64,000 nt of DNA, taken from the NCBI GenBank assembly GCA_958450325.1, contig OY288250.1:49800898-49864897 (forward strand), given 5' to 3'. Below, piece by piece: positions 36,111 through 47,795 of the stretch (the stretch's first letter is position 1; each line of letters begins with the position of its first letter). Under the pieces are notes generated by a model that saw only the letters and a list, made by a program, of their open reading frames with translations, was not told the origin of the DNA and ran no database searches. Both the position numbers and the translations under genes were made by a program. Origin of the DNA: Agrostemma githago (lineage: Eukaryota; Streptophyta; Magnoliopsida; Caryophyllales; Caryophyllaceae).

Positions 36111-36941
36111 ATGAAAGGAACTTTGGACGAACTGAAGGCCGCGCTGGCCAAGATGGAAACTCAATTGACTACCATCCAGACTAACCAAGCGACCTTAGCC
36201 ACCCGCCTGAGTGCCATAGAGAAAGGGACTCCTAATACTGGATCCGAACCCACTGGGCCCATAGCTGAACTAATCAGCGTTGTTCGCAAACTTGAAGAAC
36301 AGGTCCACTTGTTAACTAACAACACTATCCACACGAAAAATGCCTGTGCCTATTTACCCCTGAATGATGAACTGCCCGACAACCTCGACCTTACGGGCAT
36401 ACCGATGTTTGAGGGTACCGAAGACCCGGTCCACCACATCCAGGCTTTCAAAGAATTTATGGCTGTCAAGGGGGTGAAGTCCACCATGTTCAAACACTTG
36501 TTCGCTTCTTCCCTCGAAAGGCATCCAAAAGCCTGGTACTACAGGCTCGATTCCAAGAAATACCCAACTTGGGATGACGTGGCAACGGAGTTTGCTCGGA
36601 ACTACGCTGTTCATATTGAGATCCAGACTACAATGCGTACTCTGGAAGTCATGGCCCAAGAGCCCAAAGAAGGGTTCACTAAATATCTTCAAAGATGGAG
36701 GGCCGAAAGTGTGAAGTTAGTAGACAAGCCCAATGAGAAGATACTAGTGGAGGCGTTCATCAACAACCTCCTACCTTCTTACCGCGTCCATCTTAGGTAT
36801 GCCGGCATTTGAAACTTTGCAGTGCTTACCGAAATGGGCATTAGGATTGAAGACGATCTTCGACATAATGAAGATCTGGGTGAAGCTTTTACTGAAGGCT
36901 ATACTGGACATCAACTCCAGTCCTTAGAAGCCGACGACTAA
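36111..36941 (+). pseudogene. gag: Retand-B gag, one in-frame stop
   Basis: The ATG at 36111 opens a 233-codon frame. An N-terminal coiled-coil-like part (residues about 1-70) precedes a retrotransposon Gag domain (about 85-230) with FEGTEDPVHHIQAFKEFM, WYYRLDSKKYPTWDDVA and KEGFTKYLQRW. TGA at 36810-36812 stops it, but the frame continues with Gag-like sequence (TEMGIRIEDDLR) to TAA at 36939-36941. No zinc knuckle, protease or polymerase follows, so most of gag-pol is deleted. Structural protein only; this element would need a partner's enzymes. Confidence 0.85.
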
Positions 36942-37430
36942 TGACAACATCATCCGAAAGTCCGGATCTGATTTGAGTCCAAGTCTAGGATGTGCTATTT
37001 CTTCCAAAGTCAAAGTCAAAGTCAAAGTCAAAGTCAAAGTCAAAGTCATTTGTATTCTGTCTTCTTTTCAAAATTCAATAAAATCAGCTTTCAATTTTCT
37101 TTCTCATATATACTTTCCTTATGTGTTTCCAAGAACATGATGAACACCATCATACACTGTGAGCACACGCACGTGACTATTATAGGCACATCTATAATGA
37201 CTGCAGGGAACCGAGCCCGTGTTTTCCTTTTACCTATTCCATGTCTGGTATAGAAAAGCCATATAACTACCCTTAACAGGAGCATATCGAATCCTATGAC
37301 AAATCTGGGTAGTCTCCTAGTTTGGGTCCAAGACGGGAGGCAAGCCCATTTCCCACAACAAACACCCATCCGATAAGATCAACAGACCCCTACCTTTGGT
37401 TTTAGTCTGACCAACAAAAAAAAACTGGAC
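36942..37430 (+). other. Retand-B spacer between gag and tandem array
   Basis: Non-coding, about 490 bp. It includes a hexamer run at 37005-37046 and sequence without recognisable features. A large deletion of protease and pol is probably located here. Confidence 0.55.
37005..37046 (+). repeat. (CAAAGT)7 microsatellite
   Basis: Seven perfect tandem copies of CAAAGT, just downstream of the broken gag. Confidence 0.95.
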
Positions 37431-37960
37431 GAAAAAAATCAAAAACCCATGACCGGGGCTGAGAGGTCAACCAACATTCAAAAAACCCATGACCGGGGCT
37501 GAGAGGTCAACCAAAACTCAAAAAATCCATGACCGGGGCTGAGAGGTCAACCAAAATTCAAAAAACCCATGACCGGGACTGAGAGGTCAACCAAAATTCA
37601 AAAAACGCATGACCGGGGCTGAGAGGTCAACCAACATTCAAAAAACCCATGACCGGAGCTGAGAGGTCAATCAAAATTCTAATAACCCATGACCGGAGCT
37701 GAGAGGTCAACCAACATTCAAAAAACCCATGACCGGGGCTGAGAGGTCAACCAAAATTCAAAAAACCCATGACCGGGGCAGATAGGTCAACCAAAATTCA
37801 AAAAACCCATGACCGAGGCTGAGAGGTCAACCAACATTAAAAAAACCCAGGACCGGGGCTAAGAGGTCAACCAGCAAAAATTCAAAAAACTCATGACCGG
37901 GGCTAAGTGGTCAATCAAAAAAATCAAATACCCATGACCGTGGTCAACGGTCAACTCAAG
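37431..37960 (+). repeat. 40-bp tandem array in Retand-B 3' UTR
   Basis: About 13 units of about 40 bp with the core CCATGACCGGGGCTGAGAGG and then TCAACCAAAATTCAAAAAA. Units vary by point changes and one short insertion near 37872. The unit is unrelated to either Retand-A array although the position in the element is the same. Confidence 0.92.
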
Positions 37961-39682
37961 TGAAAATCCTTTGACCGGGGAACGGTCAAATTCAAAATTA
38001 TCAATACCATCCGATAGGGGAGAGGTAATCAAGCTGGTCAGCTAGCACCACATTTAGCCTTCCCACATTACAACCCTCAAGACCTTCTCGAGACCCAGGC
38101 TAGAGACAACCCGGAATTTCGAGGATTCAAGCTCCATAGGATACACCCTAACCATTAGGGCCAGACATGGAAACTAGATCCCGCATTATCAAACCTGCCC
38201 AATCAAAGGTCGAGTCATTTTTACTCAACTTCCACCTTTCTTACCACATTGCAATACCTTACCCTCGAAGCCTCAGCTCCACAAAATCGAGCTCCAGATT
38301 TCGAATCATCAAAGCCACTTACTTCCTAGCCCCACATTTCCAAAAACATCCAATCCAGTTACCAACCCCGTACACGGGAACTCAACTTGCGGTCGGCATA
38401 GAACATGCCCAAATAGTTCACACCACCTCTGGGGGCTACCCCGGAGAATGCTCACAGTCACAGGATCAATATCCTAACCATTCTAGCCCTTTGATCAAGA
38501 CATCATTGGGAATACACCTGGCCTACACCATCGCTATGGCTAGTTACACACAAAGTCCTATTAGACTAGGCACCATAATATATCTTTCAATCCACTGAAC
38601 TACGGCATGGTTTGATTTCACTACACGTGAATACGTAGGCAGCCTTTCAACAGAGGCACAACCACTCACATTGACACACATTCAAAAAGCACTATCATTC
38701 CGGTCACGACATGGTCATGTTCTCAGTAGCTAGCTTTGTCGTCCTGGGGGATTCTATTAGACAGACGTTCTCCTTCCACTCACATAGTCCAAATACTTTC
38801 AAAATCTAGCCTCCTCACTCTACAGTGTGTCCTAGTACTCGGCTCAGTCAAAGACAAGAATCAGTCAGGACTCGAAGCAATACCCATTTTGGACTGTACC
38901 CTAAAATCAGAAATCCAGAAGGGCACCGGATTGAAGCAGTCTCCTTACAGACTACTGCAATTCCCCTATTACAGATTGTTCCCATTTCGACTTCGACCAC
39001 GTTGTCACTCGCCTAGGATACGGAATAGCGCAACTTAAGAGCCTTGTTAGGTGGCCCATCCCCCTACCGAGTCACGGTCCAACCCCTCGAGAGTCCAGTC
39101 GTGTCAGTCAACTTGTCCGGTCACGTCCAGAGTCGAGTCTGTCGGTAGGCCTCTCTCTTCAAATTCCACTTTGAAATTTGCAAAATTTAGCCATTTGAAA
39201 AAACATCCTTTTCGACAAGGTCATATTTCGGTCTATTTAAACTGCGAATTTCTTTTCTACCCCTTTCCATTTTGAAAACCTAGCTCGTGATTGCTTTCAG
39301 GATTTCAAATTCAAAATTTCAAAAACTTCAAAAAATCATTTTCCCCAGCGCGAGTCATTTTACTACCTACGTGTTGCATGCATTTTTTATGCGACTTATA
39401 CATGTACGACTCAAACAGGGACATGCAATCCTCTAAATCTCCCCAGCATTTTCACGGGATGGGCCTACACACAGGCGCACCCAGGACTTACGCGACAAGT
39501 CCAAATTCCCCAAGGAGGTACTATCATCAAGCTCAGGTATGATTTCTATCTTATGGCTGGCGAGCCCTTCACGCGAGTCTAATGGACTATAAACGACCCG
39601 ACCGGAAGTCTACCAGTTCTTAATCGGCTTGGTAGCTACTCTGACTTTTGCCCTGTCCAAGCCTCGGTCAGAGTGGGGGCTC
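37961..39682 (+). other. Retand-B 3' UTR and polypurine tract
   Basis: About 1.7 kb, non-coding. The part 38035-38390 is shared with Retand-C. The end carries the polypurine tract GTCAGAGTGGGGGCTC (39667-39682) directly before the LTR start at 39683. Short open frames here have no recognisable domain. Confidence 0.8.
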
Positions 39683-39787
39683 TGTAGACACCCGCATTTT
39701 GACTACCAGGTGTCTATGGCAGTTTCCAAAAAACACCCGATGATGATCGGACGCTAACGTGTTTCTACGCGCTCGGATATGGGCTCA
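39683..39787 (+). repeat. Retand-B 3' LTR, segment 1
   Basis: First 105 bp of the LTR (TGTAGACACCCGCATTTTGA), cut by Athila-like copy 3. The last five bases GCTCA are the target duplication and recur at 49440-49444. Confidence 0.95.
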
Positions 39788-41441
39788 TGATAAGTGTAGT
39801 TTGTAGTGTCTTTTTCACTATGTTTTGGTCCCATTTCCTTGTGAAATCGTTCCTTGGGAGCGATTTATGGGCTTCTTATGCTTCCTTTAGTTCGTTTCAG
39901 GTTCCCGAGACCGATTTAGGAGAGTTGGAGAGATTTCGACTCGATACATACACATTTTGGAGCCAACGGAGTAAAGGAACGATGACTCGATGCCTTGGAA
40001 TCGACCCCGAGACCTTGGGACCCAATCCCGAGCCTCCGAGACCCGATCCCAAGTCCCGAGAGTCGACAAGAAACCCATGGGAAGCAAGGAGGGACCAAAA
40101 GGAGCTTAAAGGAGGCCTACAAGACTCATCCCTACCGGGAATGGCCTCATCCCGTTCGGGATGAGGTGCGCTAAAGAGGGTGCCACTGTGGGTCCGTCCC
40201 GGTCGGGACCAACCCGTCCCGTTCGGGATGACATGCCGTGCCATTCGGGATGATCCCGTCCCGGTCGGGACGCTACAGGGGTTGCGCGAGACAATTTTCC
40301 TCCTTCTTCATTCTTGTACCCATATATATACTTCCCTCTTGTATTGTCAACACATCTTATCATACATTAGACTCTTTTAAGCCTCCAAAACCCTAGATTA
40401 GTTCTACACACATTAATCTTAATCTCCCTTTAATCTTCCTTTAATCTTTAGTTAATCTAGTTTAATTAGTTCTTGTATTAAGAAGTTCTTGAAGAATTCT
40501 CCAAGATTGACATCCTTGGGGTTTATTTGGGTTCTTATTTATACAAGATACCATCTTTTCTTCATCTTATTTTTGGTATAACCTTCTTTACTCTTGTTAT
40601 TGTTTATTTAATCTTGTTATTGTTTATTTAATCTAGTTTCAATCTTTTTTATATTGTTATTGTTAGTGTTCTTGTTATTCATTATGGATGTTTGGATTGT
40701 AATGTTGTTTCCTCTTGTTATAGTTGTTTTGTTCTTCATCATGAGTGAGTAGTCTTCTTGTGGGGTTAGTAGGAGGATTAGGGGTAGATTATGGATGATT
40801 AGGGTTGATTAAGGGAAAAGGGTGAATCTTTGTTGTTAGTCACATTGTGGGCACTCCATGTGTTTGTTGATATGCTTGTGTGAGTAGTAGTGGCCATGCT
40901 CCCCATACTTGTGTTCTTCTTCCCATTGTTTGTCTATTATGTGGTCATGTTGAGAATAGTCGTAGTCACGAGAGTGCGGACTAGGGTCTACGTAGCGAGA
41001 GCCCGACCCACCTTGACATCGGTCTACGTAGCGAGAGCCCGGACAGACTCTAGCAACAAGGAGACACCTATACCCTTGATCACCCCAATTACCCTTCTAC
41101 TCCTATGAACCCGACCTACCCCACTCTCTTCCATATTTGATTTCATCCTTTTAGTTAGTCATCGTTTCTTCTAGTTTATTTTTTAGTTCGATCATTAGCT
41201 ATCCTATTTTAGCATCGTTTTAGATAGTCATTGTTAGTCCACTTCCTTCTTCTCCAATCATAATAGTTTATCAATTGTAGCTTTCTTTGTGTTTGCTTGG
41301 TGATTTAGTCTTGTTTTAGGTAGACATAGTCTAAGCTTTGCAATACCGTCTCCGTGGATAAGATCCCGACTTACCCTAACTACCGTTAGGTCTAGCCGGT
41401 TGTTTATTGACGGTTGGGGACGTGACAAATCCCCACCATCA
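39788..41441 (+). repeat. 5' LTR of copy 3
   Basis: 1654 bp, TGATAAGTG to CCATCA. It has one extra copy of a ~20-bp word (CTTGTTATTGTTTATTTAAT) near 40595-40635 that is single in the 3' LTR, a small tandem duplication that arose after insertion or during replication. Confidence 0.93.
40128..40330 (+). promoter_or_regulatory. U3 palindromes and TATA box, copy 3 5' LTR
   Basis: Palindromes at 40128-40272 (CCCGTTCGGG, CCCGGTCGGG and decayed CCATTCGGGA), then TATATATAC at about 40323-40331. The 3' LTR has the same at 48137-48341. Confidence 0.65.
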
Positions 41442-41444
41442 ATT

Positions 41445-41462
41445 TGGCGCCGTTGCCGGGGA
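41445..41462 (+). other. Primer-binding site, tRNA-Asp type, copy 3
   Basis: TGGCGCCGTTGCCGGGGA, identical to copy 2, three bases after the 5' LTR. Confidence 0.9.
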
Positions 41463-41667
41463 CGGTGCATTGTTTAGACTTAGTTTGATTATTTCTAGAC
41501 TTAGTTACCCTTCTTTGTGTTCTCCCATCATCTCTTGTGCATATTTTCTAGTTTTTCTTGTTTTCTTAGCTTTCTTTTCTTTTTGTCTCTAGTTGTGCTT
41601 GTTTATTGTCGTTGCCTAGTGCCCATAAAGCACTAGGTGTTCTCACGTTTGTTCTAGTGTGTAGTGT

Positions 41668-44600
41668 ATGCCTAGGAGGGGAGGCGACTTCTATCTCTTT
41701 AATCCAGAGCCGGAGAGACTCTTTCGAGCCTTTCGCCAACGGACGATTAACCGGGTTAGGATCTCTCAACCAAGTGCAAGCAATACTCATCAAGGGCAAG
41801 CTCAAGGAGCCGAATTTAGCGAGTCACCTCGAGAGACGGCCGAAGGGATGTTCATAAATCCCTTTGGTTCATCTACCCACTCTTCTAGTCCTAGTTCCCC
41901 CTCTTCATCAACATCAACACCGTCTACACCACCATCTTCTCCCTTATATCCAATTATGCCGAATTTTTCATCTCACTCCACGTTTACGGAATATGTCTTG
42001 CCGGGACCGAGTGCATTACCGGAAGCCTATACCGGGAATTTTGTGGCAAAGACTCAATTCATCCAACCTGTGGAGAGGAGCCCATTTAGTGGTTTTCCCA
42101 CCGAAGACCCGCACCAACACATGGAGACCTTCTCCGATTATTGCGATGCTATCTCTCAAACCGGGGTTACTCAAGATCAAATTCGTTGGGTACTTTTCCC
42201 GTTCTCTCTTATTGGAAAAGCGAAGCAATGGATCAAGAGTCTCGATAGGGCAACCATGGGTATCGAGACTTGGAAGACGCTTGCCTTGGCGTTCTACCAA
42301 AAATTTTACCCTCCGGAGAAGACTAATTTGCTTAGGGCCTCCATCACCGGTTTCCAACAAAGGGATGAAGAGAGCCTATATGAAGCTTGGGAGCGGTTTA
42401 AATCTTTGGTGAGATCGTGCCCCCACCATGGACTCTCACAATGGTTCTTGGTTCAACAATTTTGGAATGGTCTTTATGAGGACTCGAGAGCTATACTTAA
42501 TATGGGCTCCAATGGTAGGTTCACCGAGGTCGATGACGACCAAACTTGGGCGAGAATCGAAGAGATGGCGGTGCATAATTCGCAATACTCTAGGCCTAGG
42601 AAGGCACATCGAGGAGGTATGCATGAGGTCGATGCTATCACCAAATTAAGCATTGACCTTGGAGCTCAATTGAAAACACACATGGAGACTATTGACAAGA
42701 AGCTCCAAAGTCACCTCAACCAAGTCCAAGGCCCTAGTTCCCCAACCATCAATCGATTCAAGAAGTGAATTCTTTGGGGTTTGCACCTCCTTTGCCTTAT
42801 TATGGAATGTGTGATACTTGTGGAATCGTTGGTCATAATCCTATGCATTGTAGAGTAAGTATTGAGCAAGTGAACGCCTTTCAAGCGTTCAAGCAAGGTG
42901 CCTCCTACTCTAATCAATACCAAGCTTCCAATCAAGTCCCTCAACAACAAGCTATGCAACCTCGTCCCTATGTCCCACCTCCCTTAAGGGACAACAATCA
43001 AGGTTATCAAGGTTATGTGGGTAATCCAAGACCCTTCAACAACTTCAAGCAAAATAACCAAGATACCTTCCACAACAACAATCAAGGGTTCCAACAAGGG
43101 AACTTCAATCAAGGAGGTTTCCAAGGAAACCAAAACTTTCAAGGACAACAAAACCACAACCAAGGCCTTAATCAAGGCAATTCTCATGGGTTCCAAGGGA
43201 ACCGTCAACAACAAGCTACACAAGGTAATCATCAACAAAGCAAGCCTAGGAGCCGGTCTCCTACTCATGATTATGGCATTCCTCTCGCCATCACCGATAC
43301 TCCGCATAATCCGTCATCCCCACCTCGGGAATTCGACATTCAAAAGACTATGACGGATATGCAAAGGAGTCAAATGGAGATGACAAAAACCCATCAAGAG
43401 CTCTTTGCTTATATTCAAGGGGAAAACGCGTCAAGAGATGCCCGTATGAAGATGCTTAAAACTCAAGTATCTCAACTTGCTTCGGGGAGCTCCTCAAGAC
43501 AAAAGGGGCAACTACCTTCTCAAGGTGAAACACCGACATTTGAGCATGTAAATGCTATCACCACAAGGAGAGGTACATCTTATGACCCCCCTTCATTCCC
43601 TAGTGAGAAAGAGCCAATGCAAGAACGGACAAAGAAAATGACATCTTCGATTCAAGAAAGCTCAAGCTTTGATAATCCAATGGAGGAGCAAGTTCTATGG
43701 GAAATTGAAAAACCCCAAGAAAACAACCCTCCCCCACTTCAAGAGAAAGACAAGGGTAAAGGGAAAGTGTCATGTGAGAAGTCCACACCTATCGAGCAAA
43801 ACAAGTACCAAATCAAGTTGCCTTCCCCAACAAGGCAAATGAAGACTAAGGTGGATGTCCAATTTGACAAGTTCCTTAACATTGTGAAGCAATTGGATGT
43901 TAATGTCCCATTCACCGAGTTACTTACCCAAGTCCCGGCATATGGAAAATTCATGCGGGATATCCTAGCTAGGAAGAGATCCATCGACAAGGAAGAGACG
44001 ATAGTGTTCACGAGGGTGGTGAGCGAGCTTATTCAAGGTTCCACGCTTCCAAAGTTGAAGGATCCGGGTAGTTTCTCTATCCCATGCACCATTGGCAATT
44101 ACATGATCGAAAGAGCTATGTGTGATTTGGGTGCGAGTGTGAGCGTTATTCCCTACACCATTTGTGAGAGATTAGGGATGAAGGAGCTTAGGTGTACGTC
44201 CATTACACTCCAAATGGCCGATAAATCATTCAACCGACCATTACGGATGTTAGAGGACGTGCCGGTGCGAATCGGGAAGTACTTCATTCCGTCGATTTCA
44301 TCGTGCTCGATATGCCGGAAGATGCCAACACTCCCATTATCCTTGGGCGCCCATTTCTACACACCGCCAGTGCTATGATCGACGTGAAGAACGGTAGGAT
44401 CACCTTCGAATTGGGGGAAGAAAGGTTAGTGTTTGACCTCCAAGGCAACACTTCGCCCACCAACGATGAGTCTTGCAATATGATCCATGCCACGAAAGAC
44501 ATCGATCTAGAGGGTGAGCCGGGACAAAGCTTGAAGAAGTACTCTTATGTACTTGAGGATGATGACTCCGATTTGGAGGAAGATGAGTGCCCATATCATG

Positions 44601-44875
44601 GGCTTGATGAAAAGTTGAAGAGCAAGGAGAAGGATGAGCCTCCCTTGGAGCCACATGAGGATCGGTGGACGTTCGGGTATATCCCGAAAGATCAAAAGTA
44701 CAAGTTGAAGCCATTGAACTTGGAAGATCGGGATGCCCCGGGAACGTCGATGCAAGGTCATGGAGAACCTTGGTATGTGGATGCCTATATAACAAGCTTG
44801 ATCGAAGACTTTGCTAGGGCCTTCGACTTGTTCTTACGTGCCCTTGATGGAGATGGAATTGGTCATGGTTATTGA
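41668..44875 (+). pseudogene. gag-pro: gag-protease polyprotein, copy 3, two frameshifts
   Basis: Starts at ATG 41668 like copies 2 and 4. The Gag domain (about residues 138-270) is intact. Loss of one T near 42740 (TTCCCC where copy 4 has TTCCTCC) shifts the frame before the zinc knuckle CDTCGIVGHNPMHC. The second frame (to 44378) carries the Q/N-rich part and protease motif DLGAS near 44131. Loss of one G near 44290 shifts it again just before ILGRPFLHTA. The third frame ends at TGA 44873-44875 with the tail SLIEDFARAFDLFLRALDGD. Only Gag domain protein could be made from the first frame. Confidence 0.9.
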
Positions 44876-45170
44876 AAAAAGAATGAAGATGCACCACCCT
44901 TGGTTTGACGGAGTTCCACAAGAACCGTCTCATTGTATATATCTCTTTATTGTACTTCCTTTGGATTTTTGTGAATTCTTGTAACATCGGATTATTGATG
45001 AGCGATGCGAGGGAGAGAGTCTGATGTTGAGTTTGAGTTTGTTTGATAGGTATGAAGTGAAGACGATTCCTAGAGAGGAATGGCTATGATAGAGCTTGGA
45101 TAGTAAGCACGAGGATCGGGTTTTCGAAGCTTGGAGTAAGATTTTGGGATTGTGGAAGGTCAAGAAGACC

Positions 45171-45318
45171 CATCCCGACCGGGAAGGGTGCGGCATCCCG
45201 ATCGGGATGGAGGTGCGCATTTTCGTGCTCACTGGAGGTCCGTCCCGACTGGGATGAGGGCGTCCCGACCGGGACGAGTGAACCATCCCGACCGGGACCA
45301 ACTATCTCGACCGGGATG
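45171..45318. repeat. Internal palindrome cluster, copy 3
   Basis: Six palindromes in 150 bp, CCCGACCGGG and CCCGATCGGG types with decayed CCCGACTGGG and CTCGACCGGG. Orientation is opposite to the LTR cluster. Confidence 0.85.
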
Positions 45319-46077
45319 GTCCCCTGCTCCCCTTTGTGCCTTTTCTTCGACATTTGAGTCCACCCTACCATTGTATACCCCCTCCCACCCTCCCTAACTA
45401 TCCTTGCCTTATCATATGCCCCATGTACTTCATTGTCATGCCCTCACTTCATTTCCTATCCAGTTTACACCGACTCTCACATCAAGTCCCACCCCCTACC
45501 ATTACTACCTCTATCGTGAGTTCTTCTCAAGTTTGAAGCGAGATGGCAACCGAGAAGACAAGCAACGTACCTAGAATGATCATTGAGACGATGGAGCGAG
45601 TGAGTTACTAGCCGATTGGTTTGGGTAACTATCTTTATTTTTCCGTCTTTTGTCGCTTGTTTTCTCTTATTTGCCCCCTTCCCCTTGAGTCATGGTATTT
45701 TAGTGGCCTTCGAGGCCTTAGTAGGGTTGCTCCCGACTCTCGATGACGTGATTACGTCGAGAGTCAATCAATTAATCCAATTGTACAAGATTTTCACCCC
45801 TTTTTAAGAATTAGTCGGATTTGGACGGAATCCGGGCTAGGTGACTTGATTACACCTAGCCCTCCCCTCCCATTTCCTTTTATTTCTTTCTTTTTATTTC
45901 TTCCCCCATCCATATCTTTTCTAGTCTCGGCCCATGGTGACTTGACTACACCCCGGCCGGACACTTTCTACCCTTTTCTTCATCTTCATTTTTGATTTTT
46001 AGCTTTGTTTTCATAGTTTCTTTTCTTTTTCTTTTGTCTCTTCGCACACTACGGTCGAGCATGAGGACATTGCTCGG

Positions 46078-46093
46078 TTTAAGTGTGGGGGAG
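46078..46093 (+). other. Internal polypurine-like tract, copy 3
   Basis: TTTAAGTGTGGGGGAG followed by CAATATTCTATC, 1.7 kb before the 3' LTR. Confidence 0.6.
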
Positions 46094-47779
46094 CAATATT
46101 CTATCATAGTTAGTTTTTATTTTTGTAGTTTTTCGAAAAACTTTAAAAATACCTAAAAAATTGAAAAATATTCCCAAAAATCAAAAAGATTTTCTTTTTG
46201 TGTCTTTTCCTTTTACGTCTTTTTGTCGTATATTTGTTTTGTTGTGTGTGTTTTCCCCCGGCCTTTTCCTTATAGGTTGCTTAAATCGCCGCTAACTTTG
46301 GAAAGCTTTCAAGACATCCGGTAACGCCTTTTATCCCTTTTCCCTCTTTACCTCTTGCGATGTTCGGAGGAGATTTGTGATGATGTGCGCTCGGGAGGAG
46401 CTTTGTAAAGTTTGGTGTTGGTTGGTTGCTTATTTGGATGTTCGGGGTGGTGTTTGTTATATGTTCGTTTTGTGTTGTTTTGTTTTGTGGCTTTTGCTTC
46501 TTTTTCTTTCGTTCGTTTTCGTCATGTCTTCATTTTGTGTTGTATTGTGTGTCATGTGTGTAAACCGTTTTCGAAAACCCGGTTTAGAGTCTAGTAGAAT
46601 GACCCTAAATCAATGAATTCGTTGGTCTTTTACCTTGAGTCCACCTAGCTTACTAGGGATTTACTACGGGATTTGCACTTTTGACCAGTATGACCACCCA
46701 CGGTGTGAAAAGGCCTTGGTTACCGAGTCTCGTCCCTTAGGTGACCGTGTTTGAAATTTGCTCGATTAGTCCAAGTTTGTCCCCTTTTTGTGGGTTTGAA
46801 GGGAAGGACGCTTCCCGACTCACCCATTTACCTACCTCCTACACATATCCACACAATAAGTTGCAATTTGTTGAATTCTCCCTTTCTTGTCATACAAAGA
46901 AAAGCCAAAAAGTCAAATCAAGCCAAAAGGGCAAAGAAAAGAAAAAGAATGAAAACGAAAGAAAGAAAAGAATGAAGAAAAAGAAAAGGCACAAAATCAA
47001 AAAAAAAAATATATATATAGAAAAGAAGAAAAACAAATGGCATGGCAACAAACAAAGCAAAATGTCAAAAAGAAAGAAAAATGCCAAAAGAAAACCCGTC
47101 TCACAAAAATAATCCCAACATCTCAAAATAAGCCTTTTTCCAACTTTTGCCATGAAGAGCCTACCAAAGGACCGAGTCCCTAGGAAGGATGATAGCGGTA
47201 ATGGTCGGTCTTCCCTCATTTTGCAATATTTTCCACCTTTTTACTTGGACTAGTTAGGCGGTTTTGGGCATTGGACGACCCTCTTGGCTCATCGCTAAAG
47301 AGGGCGGGGTCTCACTTACCTACAGTGTCGACTAACACCGTGGTTCATCCCTTTTCCACTCCGCCGATCGTCCCGTAGTACGTTTTTAGAAAGTTAGGAG
47401 GAATCGAGGTAAGTTACCAACGTTTTTATTCCTTTGTCGTCATACTATTAGGTTTTAGTTCACCTTGGTTTGTATTGCTAGCTTGGGAACGTTGTCACTT
47501 GACTTGAGTCCTAAACCGGTGTCTTTTCACCGCTTTGTTGAGGGAAGCGGTATTTGTTTTCTTTTGGGTGCAACCGATTATTTGTTTGTTTGTGTGTTTG
47601 GTTGTTTATGTGTTGTTGTGTCCTGTTGCATCCACAGTTTTGTCGCAAGACCCGACTTGCCTTGCGGAGTGCACTTTTCCTCTAAGTGTACTCGCGTGAG
47701 TTGAAAGGGCGTAGGGTGCGCTAATACCCACTCGGTTAGTTTAGTAGTTAGTATGTGCTTACTCGAGGGCGAGTAAGGG

Positions 47780-47795
47780 TTAAGTGTGGGGGAGT
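47780..47795 (+). other. Terminal polypurine tract, copy 3
   Basis: TTAAGTGTGGGGGAGT directly before the 3' LTR start at 47796. Confidence 0.85.

Larger units (their letters stand above)
44876..47795 (+). other. Non-coding 3' region of copy 3
   Basis: Same plan as in the other copies: TATA-like TGTATATATC near 44935, palindrome cluster, internal polypurine-like tract, A-rich stretch near 46900-47100, terminal polypurine tract. About 2.9 kb without coding domains. Confidence 0.8.
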
